Source: Prosopocoilus inquinatus (Eukaryota; Arthropoda; Insecta; Coleoptera; Lucanidae). Taken from it: 64,000 nucleotides of DNA. Location: the NCBI GenBank assembly GCA_036172665.1, contig JAYKNF010000025.1:372001-436000 (forward strand), written 5' to 3'. Shown here piece after piece: positions 13,701 through 28,230 of this stretch. A program made the position numbers and the translations under genes. The notes under the pieces were generated by a model. The model did not search any database. It had not been told where the DNA came from and saw only the letters and a list, made by a program, of their open reading frames with translations. Each line of letters opens with the position of its first letter. Position 1 is the stretch's first letter.

Positions 13701-16110
13701 GATAAGTAAGGATCGATTAGATACATCACAGGAACAACGCTAATACGTGTTGTTTCGTTAAAAACTATTTCCAGCTCCTGCTGCGTCCAAAACTTCGTAT
13801 CTCACATCAGAGTTACTAGAGTCCATCGAAACGTCAAATAACATGATAGATAAGTAAGGATAGATAAGATACAGCATAGGAACAATGCTAATGCGTGTTG
13901 TTTCGTTCAAAAGTATTTCCAGCTTCAGCTGCGTCCGAGAACTTCGTATCTCACATCAAAGTTACTGGAGTCCATCGAAGCGCCAAATAACATGATAGAT
14001 AAGTAGGGATCGATTAGATATATCACAGGAACAACGCTAATGCGTGTTGTTTCGTTCAATACTATTTCCAGCTTCTGCTGCGTCCAAAACTTCGTATCTC
14101 ACATCAGAGTTACTAGAGTCCATCGAAACGTCAAATAACATGATAGATAAGTAAGGATCGATTAGATACAGCATAGGAACAACGCTAATGCGTGTTGTTT
14201 CGTTCAAAAGTATTTCCAGCTTCAGCTGCGTCCGAGAACTTCGTATCTCACTTCAGAGTTACTGGAGTCCATCCAAACGTCAAATAACATGATAGATAAG
14301 TAAGGATCGATTAGATACAGCACAGGAACAACGCTAATGCGTGTTGTTTCGTTTAAAACTATTTCCAGCTTCTGCTGAGTCCGAAAATTTCGTACCTCGC
14401 ATCAGACTTACTGGAGTCCATCCAAACGTCAAATAACATGATAGATAAGTAAGGATCGATTAGATACATCACAGGAACAACGCTAATACGTATTGTTTCG
14501 TTCAAAACTATTTCCAGCTTCAGCTGCTTCCGAAAACTTCGTATCTCACATCAGAGATACTGGAGTCCATCGTAACGTCAAACAACAGGATACATAAGTA
14601 AGGATCGACTAGATACATCACATTAACAGAGCTAATACGTGTTGTTTCATTTAAACCTATTTCCAGCTTCTGCTGCGTCCAAAAACTTCGTATCTCACAT
14701 TAGAGTTACTGGAGTCCATCGAAACGTCAAATAACATGATAGATAAGTAAGGATCGATTAGATACATCACAGGAACAACGCTAATGCGTATTGTTTCGTT
14801 TAAAACTATTTCCAGCTCCTCCTGTGTCCGAAAACTTCGTATCTCACAACAGGGATACTGGAGTCCATCCAAACGTCAAATAACATGATAGATAAGTAAT
14901 TGTCGATTAGATACAGCACAGGAACAACGCTAATACGTATTGTTTCGTTCAAAACTATTTCCAGCTTCAGCTGCGTCCGAAAACTTCGTATCTCACATCA
15001 GAGATACTGGAGTCCATCGTAACGTCAAACAACAGGATACATAAGTAAGTATCGACTAGATACATCACATTAACAGAGCTAATACGTGTTGTTTCATTTA
15101 AACCTATTTCCAGTTCTGCTGCGTCCGAAAACTTTGTATCTCACATCAGACATACTGGAGTCCATCGAAACGTCAAATAACATGATAGATGAGTAAGGAT
15201 CGATTAGATACATCACAGGAACAACGCTAATGCGTGTTGTTTCATTTAAAACTATTTCCAGCTTCTGCTGCGTCCGAGAACTTCGCATCTCACATCAGAG
15301 TTACTGGAGTCCTTCGAAACGTCAAATAACATAGTAGATAAGTAAGGATCGATTAGATACATCACAGGAACAACGCTAATACGTATTGTTTCTTTAAAAC
15401 TATTTCCGGCTCCTGCTGCGTCGGAGAACTTCGTATCTCACATCAGAGTTACTAGAGTCCATCGAAACGCCAAATAACATGATAGATAAGTAAGGATCGA
15501 TAAGATACAGCATAGGAACAACGCTAATGCGTGTTGTTTCGTTCAAAAGTATTTCCAGCTTCAGCTGCGTCCGAGAACTTCGTATCTCACATCAAAGTTA
15601 CTGGAGTCCATCGAAGCGCCAAATAACATGATAGATAAGTAGGGATCGATTAGATATATCACAGGAACAACGCTAATGCGTGTTGTTTCGTTCAATACTA
15701 TTTCCAGCTTCTGCTGCGTCCAAAACTTCGTATCTCACATCAGAGTTACTAGAGTCCATCGAAACGTCAAATAACATGATAGATAAGTAGGGATCGATTA
15801 GATATATCACAGGAACAACGCTGATGCGTGTTGTTTCGTTTAAAACTATCTCCAGCTTCAGCTGCGTCCGAGAACTTCGTATCTCACTTCAGAGTTACTG
15901 GAGTCCATCCAAACGTCAAATAACATGATAGATAAGTAAGGATCGATTAGATACAGCACAGGAACAACGCTAATGCGTGTTGTTTCGTTTAAAACTATTT
16001 CCAGCTTCTGCTGAGTCCGAAAATTTCGTACCGCGCATCAGACTTACTGGAGTCCATCCAAACGTCAAATAACATGATTGATAAGTAAGGATCGATTAGA
16101 TACATCACAG
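10753..16110 (+). repeat. 5,358-bp tandem duplication, second copy
   Basis: Copy 2 follows copy 1 without a gap. It matches up to about 16,125: GAACAACGCTAATAC is common to 10,753-10,767 and 16,111-16,125, then ATGTTG (10,768) differs from GTATTG (16,126). These 15 identical bases are where the exchange took place, within ordinary monomer homology. The near absence of differences makes this the youngest large event visible in domain 1. A duplicated assembly segment is the alternative, and read depth would settle it. Confidence 0.93.
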
Positions 16111-17109
16111 GAACAACGCTAATACGTATTGTTTCGTTCAAAACTATTTCCAGCTTCAGCTGCTTCCGAAAACTTCGTATCTCACATCAGAGATACTGGA
16201 GTCCATCGTAACGTCAAACCACAGGATACATAAGTAAGGATCGACTAGATACATCACATTAACAGAGCTAATACGTGTTGTTTCATTTAAACCTATTTCC
16301 AGCTTCTGCTGCGTCCAAAAACTTCGTATCTCACATTAGAGTTACTGGAGTCCATCGAAACGTCAAATAACATGATAGATAAGTAAGGATCGATTAGATA
16401 CATCACAGGAACAACGCTAATGCGTATTGTTTCGTTTAAAACTATTTCCAGCTCCTCCTGTGTCCGAAAACTTCGTATCTCACATCAGGGATACTGGAGT
16501 CCATCCAAACGTCAAATAACATGATAGGTAAGTAATTATCGATTAGATACAGCACAGGAACAACGCTAATACGTATTGTTTCGTTCAAAACTATTTCCAG
16601 CTTCAGCTGCGTCCGAAAACTTCGTATCTCACATCAGAGATACTGGAGTCCATCGTAACGTCAAACAACAGGATACATAAGTAAGGATCGACTAGATACA
16701 TCACATTAACAGAGCTAATACGTGTTGTTTCATTTAAACCTATTTCCAGTTCTGCTGCGTCCGAAAACTTTGTATCTCACATCAGACATACTGGAGTCCA
16801 TCGAAACGTCAAATAACATGATAGATGAGTAAGGATCGATTAGATACATCACAGGAACAACGCTAATGCCTGTTGTTTCATTTAAAACTATTTCCAGCTT
16901 CTGCTGCGTCCGAGAACTTCGCATCTCACATCAGAGTTACTGGAGTCCTTCGAAACGTCAAATAACATAGTAGATAAGTAAGGATCGATTAGATACATCA
17001 CAGGAACAACGCTAATACGTATTGTTTCTTTAAAACTATTTCCGGCTCCTGCTGCGTCCGAGAACTTCGTATCTCACATCAGAGTTACTAGAGTCCATCG
17101 AAACGCCAA

Positions 17110-18895
17110 ATAACATGATAGATAAGTAAGGATCGATTAGATACATCACAGGAAGAACGCTAATGCGTGTTGTTTCGTTTAAACCTATTTCCAGCTTCTG
17201 CTGCGTCCAAAAACTTTGTATCTCACATCAGAGATACTGGAGTCCATCCAAACGTCAAATAACATGATAGATGAGTAAGGATCGATTAGATACATCACAG
17301 GAACAACGCTAATGCGTGTTGTTTCATTTAAAACTATTTCCAGCTTCTGCTGCGTCCGAGAACTTCGCATCTCACATCAGAGTTACTGGAGTCCTTCGAA
17401 ACGTCAAATAACATAGTAGATAAGTAAGGATCGATTAGATACATCACAGGAACAACGCTAATACGTGTTGTTTCGTTAAAAACTATTTCCAGCTCCTGCT
17501 GCGTCCAAAACTTCGTATCTCACATCAGAGTTACTAGAGTCCATCGAAACGTCAAATAACATGATAGATAAGTAAGGATCGATTAGATACAGCATAGGAA
17601 CAACGCTAATGCGTGTTGTTTCGTTCAAAAGTATTTCCAGCTTCAGCTGCGTCCGAGAACTTCGTATCTCACATCAAAGTTACTGGAGTACATCGAAGCG
17701 CCAAATAACATGATAGATAAGTAGGGATCGATTAGATATATCACAGGAACAACGCTAATGCGTGTTGCTTCGTTTAAAACTATTTCCAGCTTCAGCTGCG
17801 TCCGAGAACTTCGTATCTCACATCAAAGTTACTGGAGTCCTTCGAAACGTCAAGTAACATAGTACATAAGTAAGGATCGATTAGATACATCACAGGAACA
17901 ACACTAATAGGTGTTGTTTCGTTCAAAACTATTTCCGGCTCCTGCTGCGTCCGAAAATTTCGTACCTCACATCAGAGTTACTGGAGTCCATCCAAACGTC
18001 AAATAACATGATAGATAAGTAAGGATCGATTATATACAGCACAGGAATATCGCTAATGCGTGTTGTTTCGTTTAAAACTATTTCCAGCTTCAGCTGCGTA
18101 AGAGAACTTCGTATCTCACATCAAAGTTACTTGAGTTCATCGAAACGCCAAATAACATGATAGATAAGTAGGGATCGATTAGATATATCACAGGAACAAC
18201 GCTAATGCGTGTTGTTTCATTTAAAACTATTTCCAGCTTCTGCTGCGTCCGAGAACTTCGCATCTCACATCAGAGTTACTGGAGTCCTTCGAAACGTCAA
18301 ATAACACAGTAGATAAGTAAAGATCGATTAGATACATCACAGGAACAACGCTAATACGTGTTGTTTCGTTCAAAACTATTTCCAGCTCCTGCTGCGTCCA
18401 AAACTTCGTATCTCACATCAGACATACTGGAGCCCATCCAAACGTCAAATAACATGTTAGATAAGTAAGGATCGATTAGATACATCACAGGAACAACGCT
18501 AATACTTGTTGTTTCGTTCAAAACTATTTCCAGCTTCTGCTGCGTCCGAGAACTTCTTATCTCACATCAGAGTTACTAGAGTCTATCGAAACGTCAAATA
18601 ACATGAAAAATAAGTACGGATCGATTAGATACATCACAGGAACAACGCTAATACATGTTGTTTCGTTTAAAACTATTTCCAGCTTCTGCTGCGTCCGAGA
18701 ACTTCTTATCTCACATCAGAGTTACTGGAGTCTATCGAAACGTCAAATAACATGATAGATAAGTAAGGATCGATTAGATACATCACAGGAACAACGCTAA
18801 TGCGTATTGTTTCGTTTAAAACTATTTCCAGCTCCTCCTGTGTCCGAAAACTTCGTATCTCACATCAGAGTTACTGGAGTCCATCGAAACGTCAA
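17110..18895 (+). repeat. 1,786-bp (12-monomer) duplication, first copy
   Basis: Offset 1,786 relates 17,185 to 18,971 and the diagnostic words GGAAGAACGC (17,151 and 18,937), TACATCGAAGCG (17,689 and 19,475), AACACTAATAGG (17,900 and 19,686), GGAATATCGC (18,045 and 19,831) and CATGAAAAATAAG (18,602 and 20,388). The left edge lies between about 17,107, where flanks differ (GCCAAA against GTCAAA), and 17,150. Confidence 0.85.
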
Positions 18896-20680
18896 ATAAC
18901 ATGATAGATAAGTAAGGATCGATTAGATACATCACAGGAAGAACGCTAATGCGTGTTGTTTCGTTTAAACCTATTTCCAGCTTCTGCTGCGTCCAAAAAC
19001 TTTGTATCTCACATCAGAGATACTGGAGTCCATCCAAACGTCAAATAACATGATAGATGAGTAAGGATCGATTAGATACATCACAGGAACAACGCTAATG
19101 CGTGTTGTTTCATTTAAAACTATTTCCAGCTTCTGCTGCGTCCGAGAACTTCGCATCTCACATCAGAGTTACTGGAGTCCTTCGAAACGTCAAATAACAT
19201 AGTAGATAAGTAAGGATCGATTAGATACATCACAGGAACAACGCTAATACGTGTTGTTTCGTTAAAAACTATTTCCAGCTCCTGCTGCGTCCAAAACTTC
19301 GTATCTCACATCAGAGTTACTAGAGTCCATCGAAACGTCAAATAACATGATAGATAAGTAAGGATCGATTAGATACAGCATAGGAACAACGCTAATGCGT
19401 GTTGTTTCGTTCAAAAGTATTTCCAGCTTCAGCTGCGTCCGAGAACTTCGTATCACACATCAAAGTTACTGGAGTACATCGAAGCGCCAAATAACATGAT
19501 AGATAAGTAGGGATCGATTAGATATATCACAGGAACAACGCTAATGCGTGTTGCTTCGTTTAAAACTATTTCCAGCTTCAGCTGCGTCCGAGAACTTCGT
19601 ATCTCACATCAAAGTTACTGGAGTCCTTCGAAACGTCAAGTAACATAGTACATAAGTAAGGATCGATTAGATACATCACAGGAACAACACTAATAGGTGT
19701 TGTTTCGTTCAAAACTATTTCCAGCTCCTGCTGCGTCCGAAAATTTCGTAACTCACATCAGAGTTACTGGAGTCCATCCAAACGTCAAATAACATGATAG
19801 ATAAGTAAGGATCGATTATATACAGCACAGGAATATCGCTAATGCGTGTTGTTTCGTTTAAAACTATTTCCAGCTTCAGCTGCGTAAGAGAACTTCGTAT
19901 CTCACATCAAAGTTACTTGAGTTCATCGAAACGCCAAATAACATGATAGATAAGTAGGGATCGATTAGATATATCACAGGAACAACGCTAATGCGTGTTG
20001 TTTCATTTAAAACTATTTCCAGCTTCTGCTGCGTCCGAGAACTTCGCATCTCACATCAGAGTTACTGGAGTCCTTCGAAACGTCAAATAACACAGTAGAT
20101 AAGTAAAGATCGATTAGATACATCACAGGAACAACGCTAATACGTGTTGTTTCGTTCAAAACTATTTCCAGCTCCTGCTGCGTCCAAAACTTCGTATCTC
20201 ACATCAGACATACTGGAGCCCATCCAAACGTCAAATAACATGTTAGATAAGTAAGGATCGATTAGATACATCACAGGAACAACGCTAATACTTGTTGTTT
20301 CGTTCAAAACTATTTCCAGCTTCTGCTGCGTCCGAGAACTTCTTATATCACATCAGAGTTACTAGAGTCTATCGAAACGTCAAATAACATGAAAAATAAG
20401 TACGGATCGATTAGATACATCACAGGAACAACGCTAATACATGTTGTTTCGTTTAAAACTATTTCCAGCTTCTGCTGCGTCCGAGAACTTCTTATCTCAC
20501 ATCAGAGTTACTAGAGTCTATCGAAACGTCAAATAACATGATAAATAAGTACGGATCGATTAGATACATCACAGGAACAACGCTAATACATGTTGTTTCG
20601 TTTAAAACTATTTCCAGCTTCTGCTGCGTCCGAAAACGTCGTATCTCACATCAGAGTTACTGGAGTCTATCGAAACGTCA
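18896..20680 (+). repeat. 1,786-bp duplication, second copy
   Basis: It shares the rare words listed for copy 1 but has its own changes, for example TATCACACATC at 19,451, CGTAACTCAC at 19,747 and TTATATCAC at 20,343. It is therefore older or less homogenised than the 5,358-bp pair. Near its end it holds a monomer (about 20,490-20,640, CATGATAAATAAG with TACGG) that copy 1 lacks, so one repeat was gained or lost after the duplication. The right edge is approximate. Confidence 0.8.
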
Positions 20681-20864
20681 AATAACATGATAGATAAGTA
20701 AGGATCGATTAGATACATCACAGGAACAACGCTAATGCGTATTGTTTCGTTTAAAACTATTTCCAGCTCCTCCTGTGTCCGAAAACTTCGTATCTCACAT
20801 CAGAGTTACTGGAGTCCATCGAAACGTCAAATAACATGATAGATAAGTAGGGATCGATTAGACA

Positions 20865-22240
20865 TATCACAGGAACAACGCTAATGCGTGTTGTTTCGTT
20901 TAAACCTATTTCCAGTTCCTGCTGCGTCCGAGAACTTCGTATCTCACATCAAAGTTACTGGAGTCCATCGAAACGCCAAATAATATGATAGATGAGAAAG
21001 TATCGATTAGATACAGCATAGGAACAACGCTAATGCGTGTTGTTTCGTTTAAACCTATTTCCAGCTTCAGCTGCGTCCGAGAACTTCGTTTCTCACTTCA
21101 GAGTTACTGGAGCCCATCCAAACGCCAAATAATATGATAGATGAGTTAGGATCGATTAGATACATCACAGGAACAACGCTAATGCGTGTTGTTTCGTTTA
21201 AAACTATTTCCTGCTTCAGCTGCGTCCGAGAACTTCGTATCTCACATCAAAGTTACTGGAGTCCATCGAAACGCCAAATAACTTGATAGATAAGTAGGGA
21301 TCGATTAGATACATCACAGGAACAACGCTAATACGTGTTGTTTCGTTCAAAACTATTTCCAGCTTCTGCTGCGTCCGAAAACTTTGTATCTCACACCAGA
21401 CATACTGGAATCCATCCAAACGTCAAATAACATGTTAGATAAGTAAGGATCGATTAGATACATCACAGGAACAACGCTAATACGTGTTGTTTCGTTTAAA
21501 ACTATTTCCAAGTTCTGCTGCGTCCGAAAACGTCGTATCTCACTTCAGAGTTACTGGAGTATATCGAAACGTCAAATAACATGATAGATAAGTAAGGATC
21601 GATTAGATGCATCACAGGAACAACGCTAATGCGTATTGTTTCGTTTAAAACTATTTCCAGCTCCTCCTGTGTTCGAAAACTTCGTATCTCACATCAGGGA
21701 TACTGGAGTTCATCCAAACGTCAAATAACATGATAGATAAGTAAGGATCGATTAGATACATCACAGGAACAACGCTAATACGTGTTGTTTCGTTCAAAAC
21801 TATTTCCAGCTTCTGCTGCGTCCGAGAACTTCGTATCTCACATCAAAGTTACTGGAGTCCATCGAAACGCCAAATAGCATGATAGATGACAAAGGATCGA
21901 TTAGATACATTACAGGAACAACGCTAATGCGTGTTGTTTCGTTTAAAATTATTTCCAGCTCCTGCTGCGTTCGAAAACTTCTTATCTCACATCAGAGTTA
22001 CTGGAGTCCATCGTAACGTCAAATAACAGGATACATAGGTAAGGATCGATTAGATACATCACAGGAACAACGCTAATACCTATTGTTTCGTTCAAAACTA
22101 TTTCCAGCTTCTGCTGCGTCCGAGAATTTCGTATCTCAAATCAGAGTTACTGGAGTCCATCGTAACGTCAAATAACATGATAGATAAGTAAGGATCGATT
22201 AGATACATCACAGGAACAACGCTAATACGTGTTGTTTCAC
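20865..22240 (+). repeat. Nine-monomer cassette, copy 1 of 3
   Basis: The cassette is recognised by CCAGTTCCTGCTGCG, GATGAGAAAG, GATGAGTTAGG, CCTGCTTCAGCTGCG, CACACCAGACATACTGGAA, CCAAGTTCTGC and GATGACAAAGG (21,886), in that order. Copy-specific states include AGACATATC at 20,860, CATTACAGG at 21,907 and CATAGGTAAGG at 22,034. Confidence 0.85.
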
Positions 22241-24883
22241 TTAAAACTATTTCCAGCTTCTGCTGCGTCCGAGAATTTCGTATCTCAAATCAGAGTTACT
22301 GGAGTCCATCGTAACGCCAAATAACATGATAGATAAGTAGGGATCGATTAGATATATCACAGGAACAACGCTAATGCGTGTTGTTTCATTTAAAACTATT
22401 TCCAGCTTCTGCTGCGTCCGAGAACTTCGCATCTCACATCAGAGTTACTGGAGTCCTTCGAAACGTCAAATAACATAGTAGATAAGTAAGGATCGATTAG
22501 ATACATCACAGGAACAACGCTAATACGTGTTGTTTCGTTCAAAACTATTTCCAGCTCCTGCTGCGTCCAAAACTTCGTATCTCACATCAGACATACTGGA
22601 GTCCATCCAAACGTCAAATAACATGTTAGATAAGTAAGGATCGATTAGATACATCACAGGAACAACGCTAATACGTGTTGTTTCGTTCAAAATTATTTCC
22701 AGCTTCTGCTGCGTCCGAGAACTTCTTATCTCACATCTGAGTTACTAGAGTCCATCGAAACGTCAAATAACATGATAGATAAGTACGGATCGATTAGATA
22801 CATCACATGAACAACGCTAATACATGTTGTTTTGTTTAAAACTATTTCCAGCTTCTGCTGCGTCCGAAAACGTCGTATCTCACATCAGAGTTACTGGAGT
22901 CCATCGAAACGTCAAATAACATGATAGATAAGTAAGGATCGATTAGATACATCACAGGAACAACGCTAATGCGTATTGTTTCGTTTAAAACTATTTCCAG
23001 CTCCTCCTGTGTCCGAAAACTTCGTATCTCACATCAGAGTTACTGGAGTCCATCGAAACGTCAAATAACATGATAGATAAGTAAGGATCGATTAGATACA
23101 TCACAGGAACAACGCTAATGCGTATTGTTTCGTTTAAAACTATTTCCAGCTCCTCCTGTGTCCGAAAACTTCGTATCTCACATCAGGGATAGTGGAGTCC
23201 ATCCAAACGTCAAATAACATGATAGATAAGTAAGGATCGATTAGATGCATCACAGGAACCACGCTAATACGTGTTGTTTCGTTCAAAACTATTTCCAGCT
23301 TCTGCTGCGTCCGAAAAATTTGTATCTCACATCAGACATACTGGAGTCCATCGAAACGTCAAATAACATGATAGATAAGTAAGGATCGATTAGATACAGC
23401 ACAGGAACTACGCTAATGCGTGTTGTTTCGTTTAAAACTATTTCCAGCTTCTGCTGCGTCCGAGAACTTCGTATCTCACATCAGAGTTACTAGAGTTCAT
23501 CGAAACGTCAAATATCATAATAGATAAGTAAGGATCGATTAGATACATCACAGGAACAACGCTAATACGTATTGTTTCTTTAAAACTATTTCCGGCTTCT
23601 GCTGCGTCCGAGAACTTCGTATCTCACATCAGAGTTACTAGAGTCCATCGAAACGCCAAATAACATGATAGATAAGTAAGGATCGATTAGATACATCACA
23701 GGAACAACGCTAATGCGTGTTGTTTCGTTTAAACCTATTTCCAGCTTCTGCTGCGTCCGAGAACTTCGTATCTCACATCAGAGTTACTAGAGTCCATCGA
23801 AACGTCAAATAACATGATAGATAAGTAAGGACCGATTAGATACATCACAGGAACAACGCTAATGCGTGTTGTTTCATTTAAAACTATTTCCAGCTTCTGC
23901 TGCGTCCGAGAACTTCGCATCTCACATCAGAGTTACTGGAGTCCTTCGAAACGTCATATAACATAGTAGATAAGTAAGGATCGATTAGATACATCACAGG
24001 AACAACGCTAATACGTGTTGTTTCGTTAAAAACTATTTCCAGTTCCTGCTGCGTCCAAAACTTCGTATCTCACATCAGAGTTACTAGAGTCCATCGAAAC
24101 GCCAAATAACATGATAGATAAGTAAGGATCGATTAGATACATCACAGGAACAACGCTAATACGCGCTGTTTCGTTTAAACCTATTTCCAGCTTCTGCTGC
24201 GTCCAAAAACTTTGTATCTCACATCAGAGATACTGGAGTCCATCCAAACGTCAAATAACATGATAGATGAGTAAGGATCGATTAGATACATCACAGGAAC
24301 AACGCTAATGCGTGTTGTTTCATTTAAAACTATTTCCAGCTTCTGCTGCGTCCGAGAACTTCGCATCTCACATCAGAGTTACTGGAGTCCTTCGAAACGT
24401 CATATAACATAGTAGATAAGTAAGGATCGATTAGATACATCACAGGAACAACGCTAATACGTGTTGTTTCGTTAAAAACTATTTCCAGTTCCTGCTGCGT
24501 CCAAAACTTCGTATCTCACATCAGAGTTACTAGAGTCCATCGAAACGTCAAATAACATAGTAGATAAGTAAGGATCGATTAGATACAGCACAGGAACAAC
24601 GCTAATGCGTGTTGTTTCGTTTAAAATTATTTCAAGCTCCTGCTGCGTCCAATAACTTCGTATCTCACATCAGAGTTACTAGAGTCCATCGAAACTTCAA
24701 ATATCATAATAGATAAGTAAGGATCGATTAGATACATCACAGGAACAACGCTAATACGTGTTGTTTCGTTCAAAAGTATTTCCAGCTTCAGCTGCGTCCG
24801 AGAACTTCGTATCTCACATCAAAGTTACTGGAGTCCATCGAAACGCCAAATAACATGATAGATAAGTAGGGATCGATTAGATA

Positions 24884-26260
24884 TATCACAGGAACAACGC
24901 TAATGCGTGTTGTTTCGTTTAAACCTATTTCCAGTTCCTGCTGCGTCCGAGAACTTCGTATCTCACATCAAAGTTACTGGAGTCCATCGAAACGCCAAAT
25001 AATATGATAGATGAGAAAGTATCGATTAGATACAGCATAGGAACAACGCTAATGCGTGTTGTTTCGTTTAAACCTATTTCCAGCTTCAGCTGCGTCCGAG
25101 AACTTCGTTTCTCACTTCAGAGTTACTGGAGCCCATCCAAACGCCAAATAATATGATAGATGAGTTAGGATCGATTAGATACATCACAGGAACAACGCTA
25201 ATGCGTGTTGTTTCGTTTAAAACTATTTCCTGCTTCAGCTGCGTCCGAGAACTTCGTATCTCACATCAAAGTTACTGGAGTCCATCGAAACGCCAAATAA
25301 CTTGATAGATAAGTAGGGATCGATTAGATACATCACAGGAACAACGCTAATACGTGTTGTTTCGTTCAAAACTATTTCCAGCTTCTGCTGCGTCCGAAAA
25401 CTTTGTATCTCACACCAGACATACTGGAATCCATCCAAACGTCAAATAACATGTTAGATAAGTAAGGATCGATTAGATACATCACAGGAACAACGCTAAT
25501 ACGTGTTGTTTCGTTTAAAACTATTTCCAAGTTCTGCTGCGTCCGAAAACGTCGTATCTCACTTCAGAGTTACTGGAGTATATCGAAACGTCAAATAACA
25601 TGATAGATAAGTAAGGATCGATTAGATGCATCACAGGAACAACGCTAATGCGTATTGTTTCGTTTAAAACTATTTCCAGCTCCTCCTGTGTTCGAAAACT
25701 TCGTATCTCACATCAGGGATACTGGAGTTCATCCAAACGTCAAATAACATGATAGATAAGTAAGGATCGATTAGATACATCACAGGAACAACGCTAATAC
25801 GTGTTGTTTCGTTCAAAACTATTTCCAGCTTCTGCTGCGTCCGAGAACTTCGTATCTCACATCAAAGTTACTGGAGTCCATCGAAACGCCAAATAGCATG
25901 ATAGATGACAAAGGATCGATTAGATACATCACAGGAACAACGCTAATGCGTGTTGTTTCGTTTAAAATTATTTCCAGCTCCTGCTGCGTTCGAAAACTTC
26001 TTATCTCACATCAGAGATACTGGAGTCCATCGTAACGTCAAATAACAGGATACATAGGTAAGGATCGATTAGATACATCACAGGAACAACGCTAATACCT
26101 ATTGTTTCGTTCAAAACTATTTCCAGCTTCTGCTGCGTCCGAGAATTTCGTATCTCAAATCAGAGTTACTGGAGTCCATCGTAACGTCAAATAACATGAT
26201 AGATAAGTAAGGATCGATTAGATACATCACAGGAACAACGCTAATACGTGTTGTTTCGTT
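24884..26260 (+). repeat. Nine-monomer cassette, copy 2 of 3
   Basis: It has the same ordered variants as copy 1 at offset 4,019, with GATGACAAAGG at about 25,905. It differs from copy 1 at scattered single bases (CATCACAGG where copy 1 has CATTACAGG, AGAGATAC near 26,013), so the copies are close but not identical. Confidence 0.85.
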
Positions 26261-27837
26261 CAAAACTATTTCCAGCTTCTGCTGCGTCCGAGAACTTCGC
26301 ATCTCACATCAGAGTTACTGGAGTCCTTCGAAACGTCAAATAACATGATAGATAAGTAAGGATCGATTAGATACAGCACAGGAACTACGCTAATGCGTAT
26401 TGTTTCGTTTAAAACTATTTCCAGCTCCTCCTGTGTCCGAAAACTTCGTATCTCACATCAGAGTTACTGGAGTCCATCGAAACGTCAAATAACATGATAG
26501 ATAAGTAAGGATCGATTAGATACATCACAGGAACAACGCTAATGCGTATTGTTTCGTTTAAAACTATTTCCAGCTCCTCCTGTGTCCGAAAACTTCGTAT
26601 CTCACATCAGGGATAGTGGAGTCCATCCAAACGTCAAATAACATGATAGATAAGTAAGGATCGATTAGATGCATCACAGGAACCACGCTAATACGTGTTG
26701 TTTCGTTCAAAACTATTTCCAGCTTCTGCTGCGTCCGAAAACTTTGTATCTCACATCAGACATACTGGAGTCCATCGAAACGTCAAATAACATGATAGAT
26801 AAGTAAGGATCGATTAGATACAGCACAGGAACTACGCTAATGCGTGTTGTTTCGTTTAAAACTATTTCCAGCTTCTGCTGCGTCCGAGAACTTCGTATCT
26901 CACATCAGAGATACTAGAGTTCATCGAAACGTCAAATATCATAATAGATAAGTAAGGATCGATTAGATACATCACAGGAACAACGCTAATACGTATTGTT
27001 TCTTTAAAACTATTTCCGGCTTCTGCTGCGTCCGAGAACTTCGTATCTCACATCAGAGTTACTAGAGTCCATCGAAACGCCAAATAACATGATAGATAAG
27101 TAAGGATCGATTAGATACATCACAGGAACAACGCTAATGCGTGTTGTTTCGTTTAAACCTATTTCCAGCTTCTGCTGCGTCCGAGAACTTCGTATCTCAC
27201 ATCAGAGTTACTAGAGTCCATCGAAACGTCAAATAACATGATAGATAAGTAAGGACCGATTAGATACATCACAGGAACAACGCTAATACGCGCTGTTTCG
27301 TTTAAACCTATTTCCAGCTTCTGCTGCGTCCAAAAACTTTGTATCTCACATCAGAGATACTGGAGTCCATCCAAACGTCAAATAACATGATAGATGAGTA
27401 AGGATCGATTAGATACATCACAGGAACAACGCTAATGCGTGTTGTTTCATTTAAAACTATTTCCAGCTTCTGCTGCGTCCGAGAACTTCGCATCTCACAT
27501 CAGAGTTACTGGAGTCCTTCGAAACGTCATATAACATAGTAGATAAGTAAGGATCGATTAGATACATCACAGGAACAACGCTAATACGTGTTGTTTCGTT
27601 AAAAATTATTTCCAGTTCCTGCTACGTCCAAAACTTCGTATCTCACATCAGAGTTACTAGAGTCCATCGAAACGTCAAATAACATAGTAGATAAGTAAGG
27701 ATCGATTAGATACATCACAGGAACAACGCTAATACGTGTTGTTTCGTTCAAAAGTATTTCCAGCTTCAGCTGCGTCCGAGAACTTCGTATCTCACATCAA
27801 AGTTACTGGAGTCCATCGAAACGCCAAATAACATGAT

Positions 27838-28230
27838 AGATAAGTAGGGATCGATTAGATATATCACAGGAACAACGCTAATGCGTGTTGTTTCGTTTAA
27901 ACCTATTTCCAGTTCCTGCTGCGTCCGAGAACTTCGTATCTCACATCAAAGTTACTGGAGTCCATCGAAACGCCAAATAATATGATAGATGAGAAAGGAT
28001 CGATTAGATACAGCACAGGAACAACGCTAATGCGTGTTGTTTCGTTTAAACCTATTTCCAGCTTCAGCTGCGTCCGAGAACTTCGTTTCTCACTTCAGAG
28101 TTACTGGAGCCCATCCAAACGCCAAATAATATGATAGATGAGTTAGGATCGATTAGATACATCACAGGAACAACGCTAATGCGTGTTGTTTCGTTTAAAA
28201 CTATTTCCTGCTTCAGCTGCGTCCGAGAAC
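27838..28230 (+). repeat. Partial copy of the cassette's left end
   Basis: The words CCAGTTCCTGCTGCG, GATGAGAAAGG, CTTCGTTTCTCACTTC and GATGAGTTAGG recur here in the order seen at 24,865-25,255 (offset about 2,978). After CCTGCTTCAGCTGCG near 28,215 the sequence switches to an unrelated monomer type (ACTAGAGTCC). The breakpoint inside that monomer marks another exchange. Confidence 0.75.

Larger units (their letters stand above)
1..20845 (+). repeat. Array domain 1: heterogeneous monomers with large tandem duplications
   Basis: Monomers here are mostly of the GATAGATAAG type, with scattered GATGAG and AGTAGATAAG copies. This domain carries the CTCCTCCTGTGTCC variant (for example 1289, 1887, 5586, 9457) and the 1-bp-deleted GTTTCTTTAAAAC plus CCGGC variant (2456, 7949, 10032, 15390, 17025). 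Diagnostic variants place older mosaic copies against each other: about 100-1,040 matches 7,970-8,910 at offset 7,870, about 1,430-2,560 matches 9,002-10,134 at offset 7,572-7,574, and about 1,500-3,200 matches 16,070-17,770 at offset 14,566-14,568. The right limit is approximate and was set where the pattern of displacements changes. Confidence 0.75.
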
